Shown here one piece after another: positions 43,867-53,472 of a stretch of DNA of 64,000 nucleotides. Within the stretch, counting starts at the first letter, position 1. The number at the start of each line of letters is the position of its first letter. This DNA is from Verrucomicrobiia bacterium DG1235 (GTDB taxonomy: Bacteria > Verrucomicrobiota > Verrucomicrobiia > Opitutales > Opitutaceae). Location of the stretch: assembly GCA_000155695.1 (NCBI GenBank), contig DS990592.1, positions 1,822,556 to 1,886,555 on the forward strand, read 5' to 3'. Below the pieces are notes generated by a model. That model was given only the letters and a program-made list of their open reading frames with translations. It was not told where the DNA came from and made no database searches. Position numbers and translations under genes: made by a program.

Positions 43867-44625
43867 CTAGTCGGCGCTGAGCTTTCTCAATCCCAACAAG
43901 AACTCCACGTTTCCGTCTCCACCTTTAATCGGCGACACCATCTCGCCGATATATTTCGCCCCAGCGAGTTCACTTAAAGCGAAGTTCTTCACATCATCCA
44001 TCGCCTTGGCCCGCGCCTTTTCATCGCGAATCACTCCCTTGAATTTGTCCGCGATTGCCTTCCCCACTTCAAATTGCGGCTTCACCAACGCGACCAAAAC
44101 TCCCCCTTCTTTCAAAAACGGCCAGACACAGGGCAATACTGTCTTGAGCGAGATGAAGGACAAATCCATCACCATGCGTTCATACGCCGCATGCGGAAGC
44201 ATTTCAGCAGTGATGTAGCGAGCGTTCGTCTTCTCAAGATTCGTAACCCGCTCGTCATTTCGCAGCTTCATGTGTAGTTGCCCGTACCCTACATCCACGC
44301 AGGTAGCCCCCGACGCTCCATGCTGCAAGGCGCAGTCCGTAAACCCTCCCGTGCACGCCCCAACGTCAAGCACCTGGCAATCCCTAAACTCCAGGCCGAA
44401 CGTCTCAATCCAGCCGAGCAGCTTCTCGCCGCCGCGACCAACGAATCGCTGACCTGCTTCTACTTCTATTTCAATGTCGTCTTCGTACTTCGTTCCCGCC
44501 TTATCCAGACGCTCGCTACCGCGACGCACCTTGCCCGTCATTATCAAAGCCTTCGCCTCGCTGCGAGAGCCGGCAAAGCCTCGCTCCAGCACGATCTCAT
44601 CCAGTCTCTTCTTCTTAGCGGCCAT
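43867..44625 (-). CDS. tlyA: TlyA-family rRNA 2'-O-methyltransferase
   Basis: 252 residues from ATG at 44625 (MAAKKKRLDEIV); one codon earlier lies a TTG. An S4 RNA-binding domain (RLDEIVLERGFAGSRSEAKALIM) is followed by an FtsJ-like SAM methyltransferase with VLDVGACTGGFTDCAL and VMDLSFISL, then VKPQFE. In mycobacteria TlyA methylates 2'-O of cytidines in 16S and 23S rRNA and its loss gives capreomycin resistance; the older name haemolysin is misleading. The start overlaps the ribF stop by 11 bases, so the pair is coupled. Confidence 0.94.
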   Translation of the reverse strand: MAAKKKRLDEIVLERGFAGSRSEAKALIMTGKVRRGSERLDKAGTKYEDDIEIEVEAGQRFVGRGGEKLLGWIETFGLEFRDCQVLDVGACTGGFTDCALQHGASGATCVDVGYGQLHMKLRNDERVTNLEKTNARYITAEMLPHAAYERMVMDLSFISLKTVLPCVWPFLKEGGVLVALVKPQFEVGKAIADKFKGVIRDEKARAKAMDDVKNFALSELAGAKYIGEMVSPIKGGDGNVEFLLGLRKLSAD

Positions 44626-45562
44626 CAAAATATGCCTTTGCCTGAATCACATCCTTCGCGATCTGGCTCTTTAACGCGTCAATTCCATTAAACTTCTGCT
44701 CCTGACGGAGAAAGCTATGCCAGATAACCTTTAACCGGTGACCGTAATCAAACGGACAGCTATCGAGCAAAAACGCCTCAAGTAAAGGCTTCTGTGTTAC
44801 TTCCACCGTAGGCCGAATACCGAAGTTGGCTACCGCCCTGTATTGCTTAGTCAATGACACGTCAGAAACACTAACTGCGTAAACTCCATAAGCTGGCTTC
44901 AAATCCCCCTCAAAAGGGAGATTCAAGGTTGGAGCGTCGATCGTCCGGCCCATACGCTTGCCCTGAGTTACCGTCCCAATACTGTAATAGTCATAGCCGA
45001 GCAAAGCGTTCGCCTCTTCAATTTCACCCGTCGTAAGCAAACTACGAATACGCGTGCTGCTCACCCGTGAATCCTTAGACTCCAGACAGTCGATCGCATT
45101 CACTAGTATCCCGGTCTCCTCTCCCTGACGAGCAAGCTCTGTCATATCGCCCGCACGACCTCGGCCAAAGCGCCAATTTTCCCCGGCGTGCACAGAAGCG
45201 AGTTCTGGTAAAACAGACTTTAGGTGAGAAAGAAATAGCTCAGCCTCTATACCAGCAAATTCCCGCGTAAAAGGCTCCTCAACGATAAAATCGAGCCCGA
45301 GCTTACCGAGCTCCAATCGCTTCAGTTCAGGACTCAGTATCATACGAGCCGGATCATCCGGACGAAAGAGGCGACTCGGATGCGGCCAAAAGGTAAGCGC
45401 TCCGCAAACGCCGCCACTCGCTTTCGCTGCCGCCTTCGCTGACTCTACTACGAGTCTGTGTCCGCGATGCAGACCGTCGAACATCCCAATAGCCAAATGC
45501 ACCGGACAATCGGCGCCAAAGTTCACCGACTCTAATCGCTCAAACTGGAGAGTCCCGGCCAT
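44615..45562 (-). CDS. ribF: Bifunctional riboflavin kinase / FAD synthetase
   Basis: 315 residues. The N-terminal adenylyltransferase domain has GMFDGLHRGHRLV (HxGH-type nucleotide motif) and ISSTRIR-type SSTRIRSLL; the C-terminal kinase domain has GRTIDAPTLNLPFEGDLKPAYGVYA and NFGIRPTVE. It makes FMN and FAD from riboflavin. The order truB-ribF is standard in bacteria and holds here (15-base gap). Length and domains are complete. Confidence 0.96.
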   Translation of the reverse strand: MAGTLQFERLESVNFGADCPVHLAIGMFDGLHRGHRLVVESAKAAAKASGGVCGALTFWPHPSRLFRPDDPARMILSPELKRLELGKLGLDFIVEEPFTREFAGIEAELFLSHLKSVLPELASVHAGENWRFGRGRAGDMTELARQGEETGILVNAIDCLESKDSRVSSTRIRSLLTTGEIEEANALLGYDYYSIGTVTQGKRMGRTIDAPTLNLPFEGDLKPAYGVYAVSVSDVSLTKQYRAVANFGIRPTVEVTQKPLLEAFLLDSCPFDYGHRLKVIWHSFLRQEQKFNGIDALKSQIAKDVIQAKAYFDGR

Positions 45563-45577
45563 ATTCGTATCAGATTA

Positions 45578-46300
45578 TCAAAGACGACTATCAGGCATCG
45601 CCTCGTGAGCTGGAATCAGCTTCTTCTCTATATCCGAGATTTCCATCTCCTTGAATGAGTCAAGTTCGATGGAGCGAGACGTGTCAAACTGGTCGGACGC
45701 ATCCCGGCGAAGCGCCGTCAAATGAGCTCCGCATTCCAGCTTCTCGCCGAAGTCGCTTGCGAGTGTCCGCACATAAGTGCCCTTCGAACAATCGAGCGTG
45801 AAATCGATTTCCGGCAAGGCGAAGCGTGTGATCTCAAATTTGGATACACGAATAAAACGTGGTTCGCGCTCCACTTCCTGCCCCTTGCGAGCGAGCTTAT
45901 AAAGGCGCTGCCCGTTGATTTTCACCGCCGAAAACATTGGCGGCGTTTGGTACTGATCCCCCACAAACGCGTTCAGGGCTTCCTGAGCCTGCTCCTGCGT
46001 TAATTCAGGGACAGGTTTCGTCGTGGTGATTTCGCCATCCGCATCCTGCGTATTGGTCGATTCACCGAGCTTGATCGTTCCGGAGTAAGTCTTGTCCAAA
46101 CTGGTCAGAAACTGGGATAGCTTCGTCGCCTTGCCCACAAGAATTATCAGCAAGCCAGTTGCCATCGGATCAAGCGTACCCGCATGTCCAATACGTTTCA
46201 TGCGCAGTTTCCGACGTACCTGGTCTACCACATCGTGCGATGTCATTCCACTTGGCTTGTCGATTAGCAATACGCCTTCAAGATCTCTTTTCTGTTCCAT
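45578..46300 (-). CDS. truB: tRNA pseudouridine-55 synthase
   Basis: 240 residues. The N-terminus [17 protein letters not shown] and the catalytic [13 protein letters not shown] (Asp near 43) are exact family signatures; a later [20 protein letters not shown] and [18 protein letters not shown] bind the T-arm. TruB isomerises U55 in the T-loop of all elongator tRNAs and also acts as an RNA chaperone. The protein is shorter at the C-terminus than E. coli TruB (314), without the PUA domain, as in many non-proteobacteria. It lies between nrnA and ribF. Confidence 0.96.
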   Translation of the reverse strand: MEQKRDLEGVLLIDKPSGMTSHDVVDQVRRKLRMKRIGHAGTLDPMATGLLIILVGKATKLSQFLTSLDKTYSGTIKLGESTNTQDADGEITTTKPVPELTQEQAQEALNAFVGDQYQTPPMFSAVKINGQRLYKLARKGQEVEREPRFIRVSKFEITRFALPEIDFTLDCSKGTYVRTLASDFGEKLECGAHLTALRRDASDQFDTSRSIELDSFKEMEISDIEKKLIPAHEAMPDSRL

Positions 46301-46324
46301 GTTCTAAAAAACCGGCTTTCCTGC

Positions 46325-47320
46325 TTAGCTTTCGCAGCTCGAAAGCAACTCGCCAATCGCAGCTATCACCTTGGGCTCAACGTCCTCAAGCGCCTCCTCG
46401 GTGCTAAACGCCGCCGCGCAAGCATGCCCTCCTCCTCCAAACTTCCGCGCGAGCTGGTCGACTCGGTAGCTGGCGCTCTCTGCTCGAAAACTCCCCTTCA
46501 CCGTTGTTTCGCGCTGCTCGAGATATAGCCCAATCTTTGCTCCCCGAATAGCTCTGGTATAGTCAACAAAACCTTCCGTATGTTCGTACTCAGCGCCTGT
46601 ATCCACAAAATCCTTATGGTACAGTTTTCCGATACCTAACCTTCCGTCAAACTCTGTTCGCAAAGTACCAAGAAAACGATGCAGCAGGTTCAGCCGAGGG
46701 AGCGGCTCGTTCTCGTAGAGAGCCTGAGCCGTGACAGTAGTCTTCGCCCCACATTCAAGAAGCCGAGCGCTTAGCTCAAACACGCGACTCGATGTTGCCG
46801 CGAATGAATAGCGCCCCGTATCGGTCATTATACCCGTCAATAGAGCCTGAGCAGTTATCGCATCCACTTCCCAGCCAAAGTCGAATGCAAGGCCCGCGAG
46901 TATTTCGCAGGTCGCCGCGCTTCCGGATTCAACGAGATTGAAATGAGCGAAATTCGTATTCGAAATATGGTGATCAATATTGCCCAGAAAATTGCAGCCT
47001 TCGATTAGCTTGCTCGACTTCGGTCCCACTCGAAATTGATCCGAACAGTCCACAAACAGCAAGGAGCTGCCATCGAGAGATTCGGAACTGAGCTTCTCTA
47101 CCTTCGTATCTTCCAGCAGAAACGAAAGCGCTTCCGGCACGGGATCAGCGTTGAACGCTACCGCATCTACGCCTTCCGCCCTTAGCAGGCGAGCAAGGGC
47201 GACCTGAGACCCAATACAATCCCCATCCGGACGCGCATGCCCCAAAACGAGTACCCGATCATTCGCTATGCTGGCGAAGAGTTCGCTAAAGCGCTCGGCC
47301 AACTGCGGGTAGTAGCTCAT
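46325..47320 (-). CDS. nrnA: DHH/DHHA1 phosphoesterase, NrnA type
   Basis: 331 residues. DHH domain with GHARPDGDCIGSQ near 28, the NIDHHISNTNF motif near 115, and the DHHA1 C-terminal domain with GGGGHACAAAF near 303. NrnA proteins degrade nano-RNAs (2-5 nt) and dephosphorylate PAP; cyclic di-nucleotide phosphodiesterases of the same family carry further domains that are absent here. The gene overlaps rbfA by four bases (ATGA), in the rbfA-nrnA-truB order also known in Firmicutes and Actinobacteria. The PAP activity may duplicate that of the enzyme at 9.3 kb. Confidence 0.93.
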   Translation of the reverse strand: MSYYPQLAERFSELFASIANDRVLVLGHARPDGDCIGSQVALARLLRAEGVDAVAFNADPVPEALSFLLEDTKVEKLSSESLDGSSLLFVDCSDQFRVGPKSSKLIEGCNFLGNIDHHISNTNFAHFNLVESGSAATCEILAGLAFDFGWEVDAITAQALLTGIMTDTGRYSFAATSSRVFELSARLLECGAKTTVTAQALYENEPLPRLNLLHRFLGTLRTEFDGRLGIGKLYHKDFVDTGAEYEHTEGFVDYTRAIRGAKIGLYLEQRETTVKGSFRAESASYRVDQLARKFGGGGHACAAAFSTEEALEDVEPKVIAAIGELLSSCES

Positions 47321-47709
47321 GGGTTCTCGTCTCGATTTTCTGTATCCTCCGAAGTGGATACATCCCCTTCCGGGATATCGAGCTCGTCGATCAGCTCATT
47401 GACGCGAGTGGCCGCCTCGTTCTTCTCGTCGAAAGCGAAAGTCAGAGCCGGCAGGTACTTGAGTATGATTCGCTTGCCCAGCTCTCGACGGAACATCGAC
47501 TTGTTCTTCTCGAAGAAACGCTGAGCATCGCGACGCTTGTATTCCTTCGTCTCGATGACCGAGTAGAAGATAAGCGCGTTCTGGTTGTCAGGCGAGACGT
47601 CAACACCCGTGATCGTGATCAAAACCGCAGCACTCTTGAATCGAGTGTGCAGAATATCACTAATCTCGCGTCTGACCAGCTCGCCTACTCTAATTTTTCG
47701 GTTGCTCAT
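47317..47709 (-). CDS. rbfA: Ribosome-binding factor A
   Basis: 130 residues. The KH-like core is recognisable: RKIRVGELVRREISDIL at the start, VLITITGVDVSPDNQNALIFYSV, and RRELGKRIILKYLPALTFAFDE. An acidic C-terminal tail (DIPEGDVSTSEDTENRDE) follows. RbfA matures the 5' end of 16S rRNA and aids growth in the cold. It lies 60 bases after infB and overlaps nrnA. Confidence 0.94.
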   Translation of the reverse strand: MSNRKIRVGELVRREISDILHTRFKSAAVLITITGVDVSPDNQNALIFYSVIETKEYKRRDAQRFFEKNKSMFRRELGKRIILKYLPALTFAFDEKNEAATRVNELIDELDIPEGDVSTSEDTENRDENP

Positions 47710-47769
47710 CTGTATCGCGTTTCTCGATACGGCGATTTCGCCTAGGTTAGCAAGAACTACACTCCTCCT

Positions 47770-50253
47770 TTATAGAGCAGCGCGTACCTCGTGAATTTCG
47801 TATATCTCGATGACGTCGCCCGGCTTGTAGTCATTGAACCGGTCAATCTGGATACCACATTCAGTACCAGCGCGAACTTCCTTCACGTCGTCCTTTACGC
47901 GGCGTAAAGTGAGGATCTTGCTGTCATGCTTAACCGCGTTGCGGCGCAGCACGCGAGCGTTAGCCCCCATGGACACGCGACCTTCGGTAACCAAACAACC
48001 AGCGACGAAGCCCTTGGCGATCGGGAATACAGCGCGAACTTCGGCAGCGCCGATCTTGTTCTCGCGATACTCGGGATCGAGCATTTCAATCATGTCGTCA
48101 CGAACGCGATCGATGAGCTCGTAGATGACCTGGAACGCGGAAATCTTTACCGCAGCATGCTTTGCAGCCGCGACGACGCCGTTGTCCATTCGTACATTGA
48201 ATCCAATGATCTCAGCCTCGCCAGCGTCAGCCTTGGCAACATCGCTCTTGTTGATGACGCCTACTCCCTTGCCGATCACCTCAAGCGCGACTTTCTCGCT
48301 CGTGATGCCGCTAAGGGCCTGGCAAATCGCTTCCAATGAGCCGAAAGTATCCGCTTTCACGATGAGGCGTAGCGTCTTCTTCTGGACCTTGGCGATCGCT
48401 GCAAAGAGCTTTTCCTGACCGGTCATGCCGCTGGTCGCCTCCTCTTCCATGGCGGCGATCTCGGCTTTGATCTCAATCTCGTTTTCAGCGGCCTTGGACT
48501 TGGCAACCTTCTCGTTCTTAACCGTCTCGTACGTCGCTCCGCAATCCGGAGTGTTGGACCAACCAATTACGCGAACTGGCGTCGATGGAGGCGCGACCTT
48601 CACTTGCTTGCCATCTTCATTGAGCATGGCCTTGACCTTCGTCGAGCAAGCTCCGCAAACCAGAGCGTCACCCACTTTAAGCGTACCCGCCTGCACAATA
48701 ATTGTAGCAGTCGGACCGCGGCCGACTTCAACAGAAGCTTCGATGACGATGCCAGTAGATTGTTTCTTCGGATTAGCTCGAAGCTCCAAAACTTCCGCCT
48801 GAAGGAGCACCATGTCGAGCAGATCAGAAACGCCCGTGCCATTGATGGCAGAAACTTCCACACAAATGGTTTGGCCGCCCCAGTCCTCCGAGGCGATGCC
48901 GCGTTCCTGCATCTGCTGCTTCACGCGTTCCACATTCGCTCCCTTAGTATCGATCTTGTTGATCGCTACAATTGGCTGAACGCCGGACTTTTGAATGAAC
49001 TTGAGCGCCTCATCCGTCTGCGGCTTGAAGCCGTCATCCGCCGCGACAACGAGAATCGCGATATCCGTGACGTCCGCTCCACGAGCACGCATCGCGTTAA
49101 ACGCTTCGTGACCTGGAGTATCGAGAAAAGTAACCTTGTGATCGTTGTGCTCGATCTGATACGCGCCGATGTGCTGCGTGATGCCGCCAGCTTCGCCCTT
49201 GGTGACGTTCGCCTTGCGGATGTAGTCGAGCAAAGAGGTTTTGCCGTGATCGACGTGCCCCATGATGCAGACCACTGGAGGTCTGTGCTCCATGAGCGCC
49301 TCCTCGTCCACCACTGTCTCGACTTTCTTCTTCTTGGCTTTGCCTTCGCCACGATGACGAATTTCGAGCAAAAAGCCGTGCTTCGCCGCGAGCGTACTGG
49401 CAACTTCCTCTTCGAGACTCTGATTAATCGAAGCGAAAATCCCCATCTCCATAAGCTCGGAGATGAGCTTGAATGGCTTGACGCCGAGTTCACCGGCGAA
49501 GTCACGAACCACGATAGGCGGCTTTAAAGTAATCTGCTTGATTTCATCCGAATCGGCGTCGCTAGCTGGCTTCGCAGCAGACGGCGGAGCCATGTTAGCT
49601 GGACTCGCGTTGCCCGGTGCAGCAGGTGCTGGCGGCTTGGGAGCCGACATGCTTGGCGGCGCGGGGGGAGCTGCCGGAGGCGGAGTCGCCCGAGTCGCAG
49701 GTGGCGCCGCAGGCGGAGGTGTCGCAGGCGAAGGCGTAGCAGAGGGAGCAGCGCGAACGCCGGGATTCACCTGAGGGGGAGAAGCTGGCTTAGGCGAAAC
49801 CGCAGGAGGCGCAGCCTTCACCGGCGGTGGAGCTACACGAGCGGGACCCGATGGCGGAGCCATTGGAGGCGGAGCAGCTGGCGGAGGCGGTCCGACACGG
49901 ACGGGAGCGGCTGGAGCGACCGGCTTAGGGGCCGGCGGTGGAGCAGCTGCCTCAGTAGCTGCCTTTTTCGCTTCTTCCTTCTCTTTTGCGATCTGGTCGA
50001 CGCTTCTCACGAAAGAAGCTACGTTCGGAGCGACTGGAGGCGCAGGAGCAGCTTTTTCGGGCTCGGACGCCTTTTCCTTTTCGTCGGTTTCGGAAGCTTT
50101 GTTTGCGAACTCCTCTTTGAGGGATTCGGCGGATATGTTGTCGACCGTGCTGGACGCGCTTTTCACCGAAAAGCCACGCTCACGAAGAAGCTCGAGGAGC
50201 TCTCCGTTATCCATGCCGATTTCTTTAGACAACTGGTAAATTCTAACGCTCAT
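47770..50253 (-). CDS. infB: Translation initiation factor IF-2
   Basis: 827 residues. The N-terminal IF2_N helix ([21 protein letters not shown]) is followed by a low-complexity Pro/Ala-rich linker of about 160 residues (about 65-225), a second IF2_N module, and the GTPase domain with G1 GHVDHGKTS near 333, DTPGHEAF and NKID. Domains II, III and the C-terminal fMet-tRNA-binding domain IV are complete. IF-2 places initiator tRNA on the 30S subunit. It lies between nusA and rbfA as usual. The linker composition is far more Pro-rich than in proteobacteria. Confidence 0.98.
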   Translation of the reverse strand: MSVRIYQLSKEIGMDNGELLELLRERGFSVKSASSTVDNISAESLKEEFANKASETDEKEKASEPEKAAPAPPVAPNVASFVRSVDQIAKEKEEAKKAATEAAAPPPAPKPVAPAAPVRVGPPPPAAPPPMAPPSGPARVAPPPVKAAPPAVSPKPASPPQVNPGVRAAPSATPSPATPPPAAPPATRATPPPAAPPAPPSMSAPKPPAPAAPGNASPANMAPPSAAKPASDADSDEIKQITLKPPIVVRDFAGELGVKPFKLISELMEMGIFASINQSLEEEVASTLAAKHGFLLEIRHRGEGKAKKKKVETVVDEEALMEHRPPVVCIMGHVDHGKTSLLDYIRKANVTKGEAGGITQHIGAYQIEHNDHKVTFLDTPGHEAFNAMRARGADVTDIAILVVAADDGFKPQTDEALKFIQKSGVQPIVAINKIDTKGANVERVKQQMQERGIASEDWGGQTICVEVSAINGTGVSDLLDMVLLQAEVLELRANPKKQSTGIVIEASVEVGRGPTATIIVQAGTLKVGDALVCGACSTKVKAMLNEDGKQVKVAPPSTPVRVIGWSNTPDCGATYETVKNEKVAKSKAAENEIEIKAEIAAMEEEATSGMTGQEKLFAAIAKVQKKTLRLIVKADTFGSLEAICQALSGITSEKVALEVIGKGVGVINKSDVAKADAGEAEIIGFNVRMDNGVVAAAKHAAVKISAFQVIYELIDRVRDDMIEMLDPEYRENKIGAAEVRAVFPIAKGFVAGCLVTEGRVSMGANARVLRRNAVKHDSKILTLRRVKDDVKEVRAGTECGIQIDRFNDYKPGDVIEIYEIHEVRAAL

Positions 50254-50321
50254 TCAGGAAAGTTGGTGTCGCTTTTTGCTATGTGGAAGTAAGAGAAAAT
50301 TGAGGGATAAGTCTATGCCCT

Positions 50322-51581
50322 TTAAGATGAGATGTTCTGCGACTGAATAAACGTCGTCACCTTAGCTATGATGTCTGCCGCCTCTTCAGCGGAGAAACCC
50401 ATTTCGACCAGATCGTCTTCTTCTACGTCGAGGAAGAGTTCCGGGCTTATCAAACCGTTGTTCACCAGACGCTCGGCAGTAGCCGAATCAATACCTTCGA
50501 TCTGGTTGAGACCCTGGGCAGCTTCAGCTTGTTTCGTCTCCATGCTGACCACCTTGACCTCTTCCTTCATGATATCGATCTTCCAGCCAACAAGCTTGGA
50601 AGTGAGGCGGGCGTTTTGACCCTTGCGACCGATCGCGATCGCCAGATCGTCTTCCGACACTTCGATCGAAATGCGGCGACTGCGTTCGTCCATGATCACA
50701 TTGCGAGGGATCGCTGGCTTGAGAGCCTCGAGCGCCATCTCCTTGGGATCTTCGAAATAGCGAATAATGTCTATCTTCTCGCCGCCAAGTTCGCGAACAA
50801 TGCTTTTGACGCGAGCCCCTCGAGCTCCGACGCACGCGCCAACTGGATCGACCTTTGGATCGCTGGAAGTGACCGCAATCTTAGTACGGTAGCCCGGCTC
50901 ACGCGAGAAAGCTTCGATTTTCACCGTGCCATCCGCTATTTCAGTCACCTCTAGATCGAAGAGACGAAGCACGAACTTGGGATTGGATCGAGTGAGAATA
51001 AGCTCTGGACCGCGATTGGTCGCTTCGATCTTCAGAAGCAGACAGCGAATACGCTCGCCAGGCGAATAGTCTTCGCCGGGCACCTGGTCGCGCGATGGCA
51101 TCATGGCCTCCGCCTTGCCCAGATCGACGATGAGATCGCCCCGCTCGCGACGACGCACAATGCCGCTAACGATGTCGCCGACCTGATCCTTAAAGTCATC
51201 GTAGATACGCTCCTTCTCGAACTGACGAAGCCGCTGCATAATCGCTTGGCGAGCAGTCTGAGCCGCGATTCTTCCGAGATAAGCCGGATCGATCTCCTTT
51301 TCGAAAACATCGCCAATATTCAGCTCGTCGTCGATCTGACGCGCCTTTTCGAGAGAAATTTCAGTTTTCGGATCGCTTACGGAATCGACTACATCGAGCA
51401 GCGCCCAGGCGTTCATCTTCCCGTGGCGGGGGTCGATCGTGATTTTGAGTTCCTGACCAGCGTTCACGCCCTTGGCTGCGGCGTTTTTGATAGCCGTAAC
51501 AATAGCGGAGATCATGTCTTCCCGACCGATCCCCTTTTCCTTTTCCATGTACTCAAGGACTGAAAGAATTTCGCTGCTCAT
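50322..51581 (-). CDS. nusA: Transcription termination/antitermination protein NusA
   Basis: 419 residues. NusA N-terminal domain, S1 domain ([27 protein letters not shown]-type region with the [11 protein letters not shown] turn), two KH domains ([18 protein letters not shown] and [17 protein letters not shown]) and one C-terminal helix-hairpin-helix repeat ([17 protein letters not shown]). It binds RNA polymerase and nascent RNA and controls pausing. E. coli NusA has 495 residues with two C-terminal repeats; here there is one. The gene that normally precedes it, rimP, is missing: only about 105 bases and a DUF2851 gene lie upstream. Confidence 0.97.
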   Translation of the reverse strand: MSSEILSVLEYMEKEKGIGREDMISAIVTAIKNAAAKGVNAGQELKITIDPRHGKMNAWALLDVVDSVSDPKTEISLEKARQIDDELNIGDVFEKEIDPAYLGRIAAQTARQAIMQRLRQFEKERIYDDFKDQVGDIVSGIVRRRERGDLIVDLGKAEAMMPSRDQVPGEDYSPGERIRCLLLKIEATNRGPELILTRSNPKFVLRLFDLEVTEIADGTVKIEAFSREPGYRTKIAVTSSDPKVDPVGACVGARGARVKSIVRELGGEKIDIIRYFEDPKEMALEALKPAIPRNVIMDERSRRISIEVSEDDLAIAIGRKGQNARLTSKLVGWKIDIMKEEVKVVSMETKQAEAAQGLNQIEGIDSATAERLVNNGLISPELFLDVEEDDLVEMGFSAEEAADIIAKVTTFIQSQNISS

Positions 51582-51686
51582 CTTAGAAGTTGGTGCGTAT
51601 TTGAAAAAAAAAGCGGGTCAATGACCCACTTTCAAAAAATAATTGAAATTGTGAAGCGGGCACTAAATTTCCCGAGATTGATAAAG

Positions 51687-52934
51687 TCAAGCGTCTGCTT
51701 GGGAGCCTGCCAGCCCCGCGCGATCTGAACTGGATCCAATTCTAGCCCCCAAAATCCCCTGAAGCCAACCGTTGCTCATGGGCACTGTTCGCGGCTCTAA
51801 TACCTGCAAGATCCGCAAAGCCTCGACGCAAGACTCTGGGCCGTTCCCCGCATTCCAGTGAAACCAAAGAGCGAAGGCATCCCGGCCGCTCTGAGCAGAC
51901 AGCAGAGGCAGCAAGGCGTCGCAAACCAGAGTGTCCGCCTTCGCCCCGCCAATTCGCTTCGCCAAAACCTGAGCGAGAAGCTCCTTCCGCATCACCGCAA
52001 TGCCAAGATCCTGCCGAATCGACGCCGTTCCCCAATCCGAATCCACCGGATCCAAGGTCAACCCATCCGAATCGCGAATGAAGCCGAGCAGACGCTCGGG
52101 CCAAAGCGGACTATGTTCCCCCACTTCCAAATACTGCTGCAAACGCAGTCTCGGATGATTCGCCGGACGACAGCCATTGAAACGCCACCTATCCCCACCG
52201 GCCTCCAACAACTCCTCAACAGTCACCCGACCCGCCGCGAAATCATCCAATCCATAACGCTCCGCGATCATCAACATCGGCACGCGATTCCGCGCAAATC
52301 CCATCACCTCCAAAGCGCCTTGGTGACAGGCCCCCTCCCAGCCGAGTCGCTCGATGCGTTGCCGAGCATAATGCACCTTCATTCGCCATCTCCGAAGAGC
52401 GAGCTCAACCAGCCGTTTCTTGCGGGCAGACAAATCCAAGCCCAAAAGCGTCTCCGTCTCCGGGCGCAGATCGACTCCGGTCGATTCCACAAGGGAATCC
52501 TCCCCAGCATACTCCTCCAGAGAATACCAGAGCAGCGGAAGCAGGGAAACACTCGGCAAATCCACTCCACTCGCCGTTCGAGCGTCACTCCCACTCGCCT
52601 TGTGATACAAAACATGAAGCACAACACTATTATAAGCGGGATCAAAATCATGGCCATGGGCCCGCCAATCAGATCGAGAAAAATGAACCTCCACATCCCC
52701 GCGAACCTCGACACCGTCGATCCGCAAAACTGCGTCCTTGAAATCCGGTCCTTCCAGACGATTCCAGGAACCCGGATGAACGACCTCCACCACCCGACCA
52801 GCGGAGTCTCGAAGCCGACTCTGGTCGAACACGCCCGCGAGCCAGATCTTCTGCAAGACGAGCTCGCTCACTTGGTACGGGCCATAAGGGCCGTAAAACT
52901 CCTCAACAGATTGCGGACGGGGGGACGGGGGCAT
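51687..52934 (-). CDS. DUF2851 family protein
   Basis: 415 residues from the ATG at 52934 (MPPSPRPQSVEEF). Family motifs include YQVSELVLQKIW, VVHPGSWNRLEGPDFKDAVL, the GDVEVHFSRSDWRAHGHD segment with His/Asp that could be catalytic, SVVLHVLYH and RPANHPRLRLQQ. The family is widespread in Bacteroidetes and Verrucomicrobia and has no known function; the conserved acidic and His residues recall nuclease folds, which is only an impression. It lies 105 bases upstream of nusA on the same strand, in the place where rimP is usually found. A longer frame to 52994 is less likely. Confidence 0.85.
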   Translation of the reverse strand: MPPSPRPQSVEEFYGPYGPYQVSELVLQKIWLAGVFDQSRLRDSAGRVVEVVHPGSWNRLEGPDFKDAVLRIDGVEVRGDVEVHFSRSDWRAHGHDFDPAYNSVVLHVLYHKASGSDARTASGVDLPSVSLLPLLWYSLEEYAGEDSLVESTGVDLRPETETLLGLDLSARKKRLVELALRRWRMKVHYARQRIERLGWEGACHQGALEVMGFARNRVPMLMIAERYGLDDFAAGRVTVEELLEAGGDRWRFNGCRPANHPRLRLQQYLEVGEHSPLWPERLLGFIRDSDGLTLDPVDSDWGTASIRQDLGIAVMRKELLAQVLAKRIGGAKADTLVCDALLPLLSAQSGRDAFALWFHWNAGNGPESCVEALRILQVLEPRTVPMSNGWLQGILGARIGSSSDRAGLAGSQADA

Positions 52935-53184
52935 AGAAAAGTGGGATTTGGAGAGTTGAGAAAGCCATTCTAAACGGAAAACGAATTTCCCCAAGCGTTT
53001 TTTGACACGCCCGTATCTTACCCCATCTCCTTAACCCGCTCAAATTGTCTTCAAAACACATTTCCTAACACGCTCCTCTCAAGCCAACAAGCGAAGCATG
53101 GCAGGCAGTCGGCAGACCGATCCCGCAAATCGACTCGCCGCAAAACGTTGACGCCGCCTTCGCTTTCATCGGAAATCAACGCCG

Positions 53185-53445
53185 ATGTCCAAGCAGCAAG
53201 ACCCAAAGTGGGAAGTCGTCGACGAGCTCCCCGGAGAAAAACAGCCGCAAGCTAAAGGCGGCTGGCTTCAGTCCCTATTCAAAAACAAGACCCTCTGGAT
53301 CGGCCTTCTAGTCGGAGCCGCCGCTGTCATTGTTTTCCCAATACTTAGAGTCATGCTGCAAAACGCGCTTCGAGCCTGGTGGATCTGGCTCGGCCTCGCT
53401 CTCTACTGGGTTTGGCGACGCGCGCAACGCTCCGCAAAAAAGTAG
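53185..53445 (+). CDS. Small two-helix membrane protein
   Basis: 86 residues. A polar N-terminus (KQQDPKWEVVDELPGEKQP) leads to two hydrophobic segments (TLWIGLLVGAAAVIVFPILRVML and AWWIWLGLALYWVWRR) and a basic C-terminus. It is the only plus-strand gene between two long minus-strand runs and its stop faces the serine hydrolase gene 27 bases away. No family is recognised and no function is proposed. Frame, composition and topology make it a plausible gene. Confidence 0.65.
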   Translation: MSKQQDPKWEVVDELPGEKQPQAKGGWLQSLFKNKTLWIGLLVGAAAVIVFPILRVMLQNALRAWWIWLGLALYWVWRRAQRSAKK

Positions 53446-53472
53446 CGCCGCGCCTAACGCTGCTCGCCCTCC

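Noticed and set aside
43867-44625. TlyA as a haemolysin
   Set aside because: The S4 plus FtsJ domains show an rRNA methyltransferase; the old name is historical.
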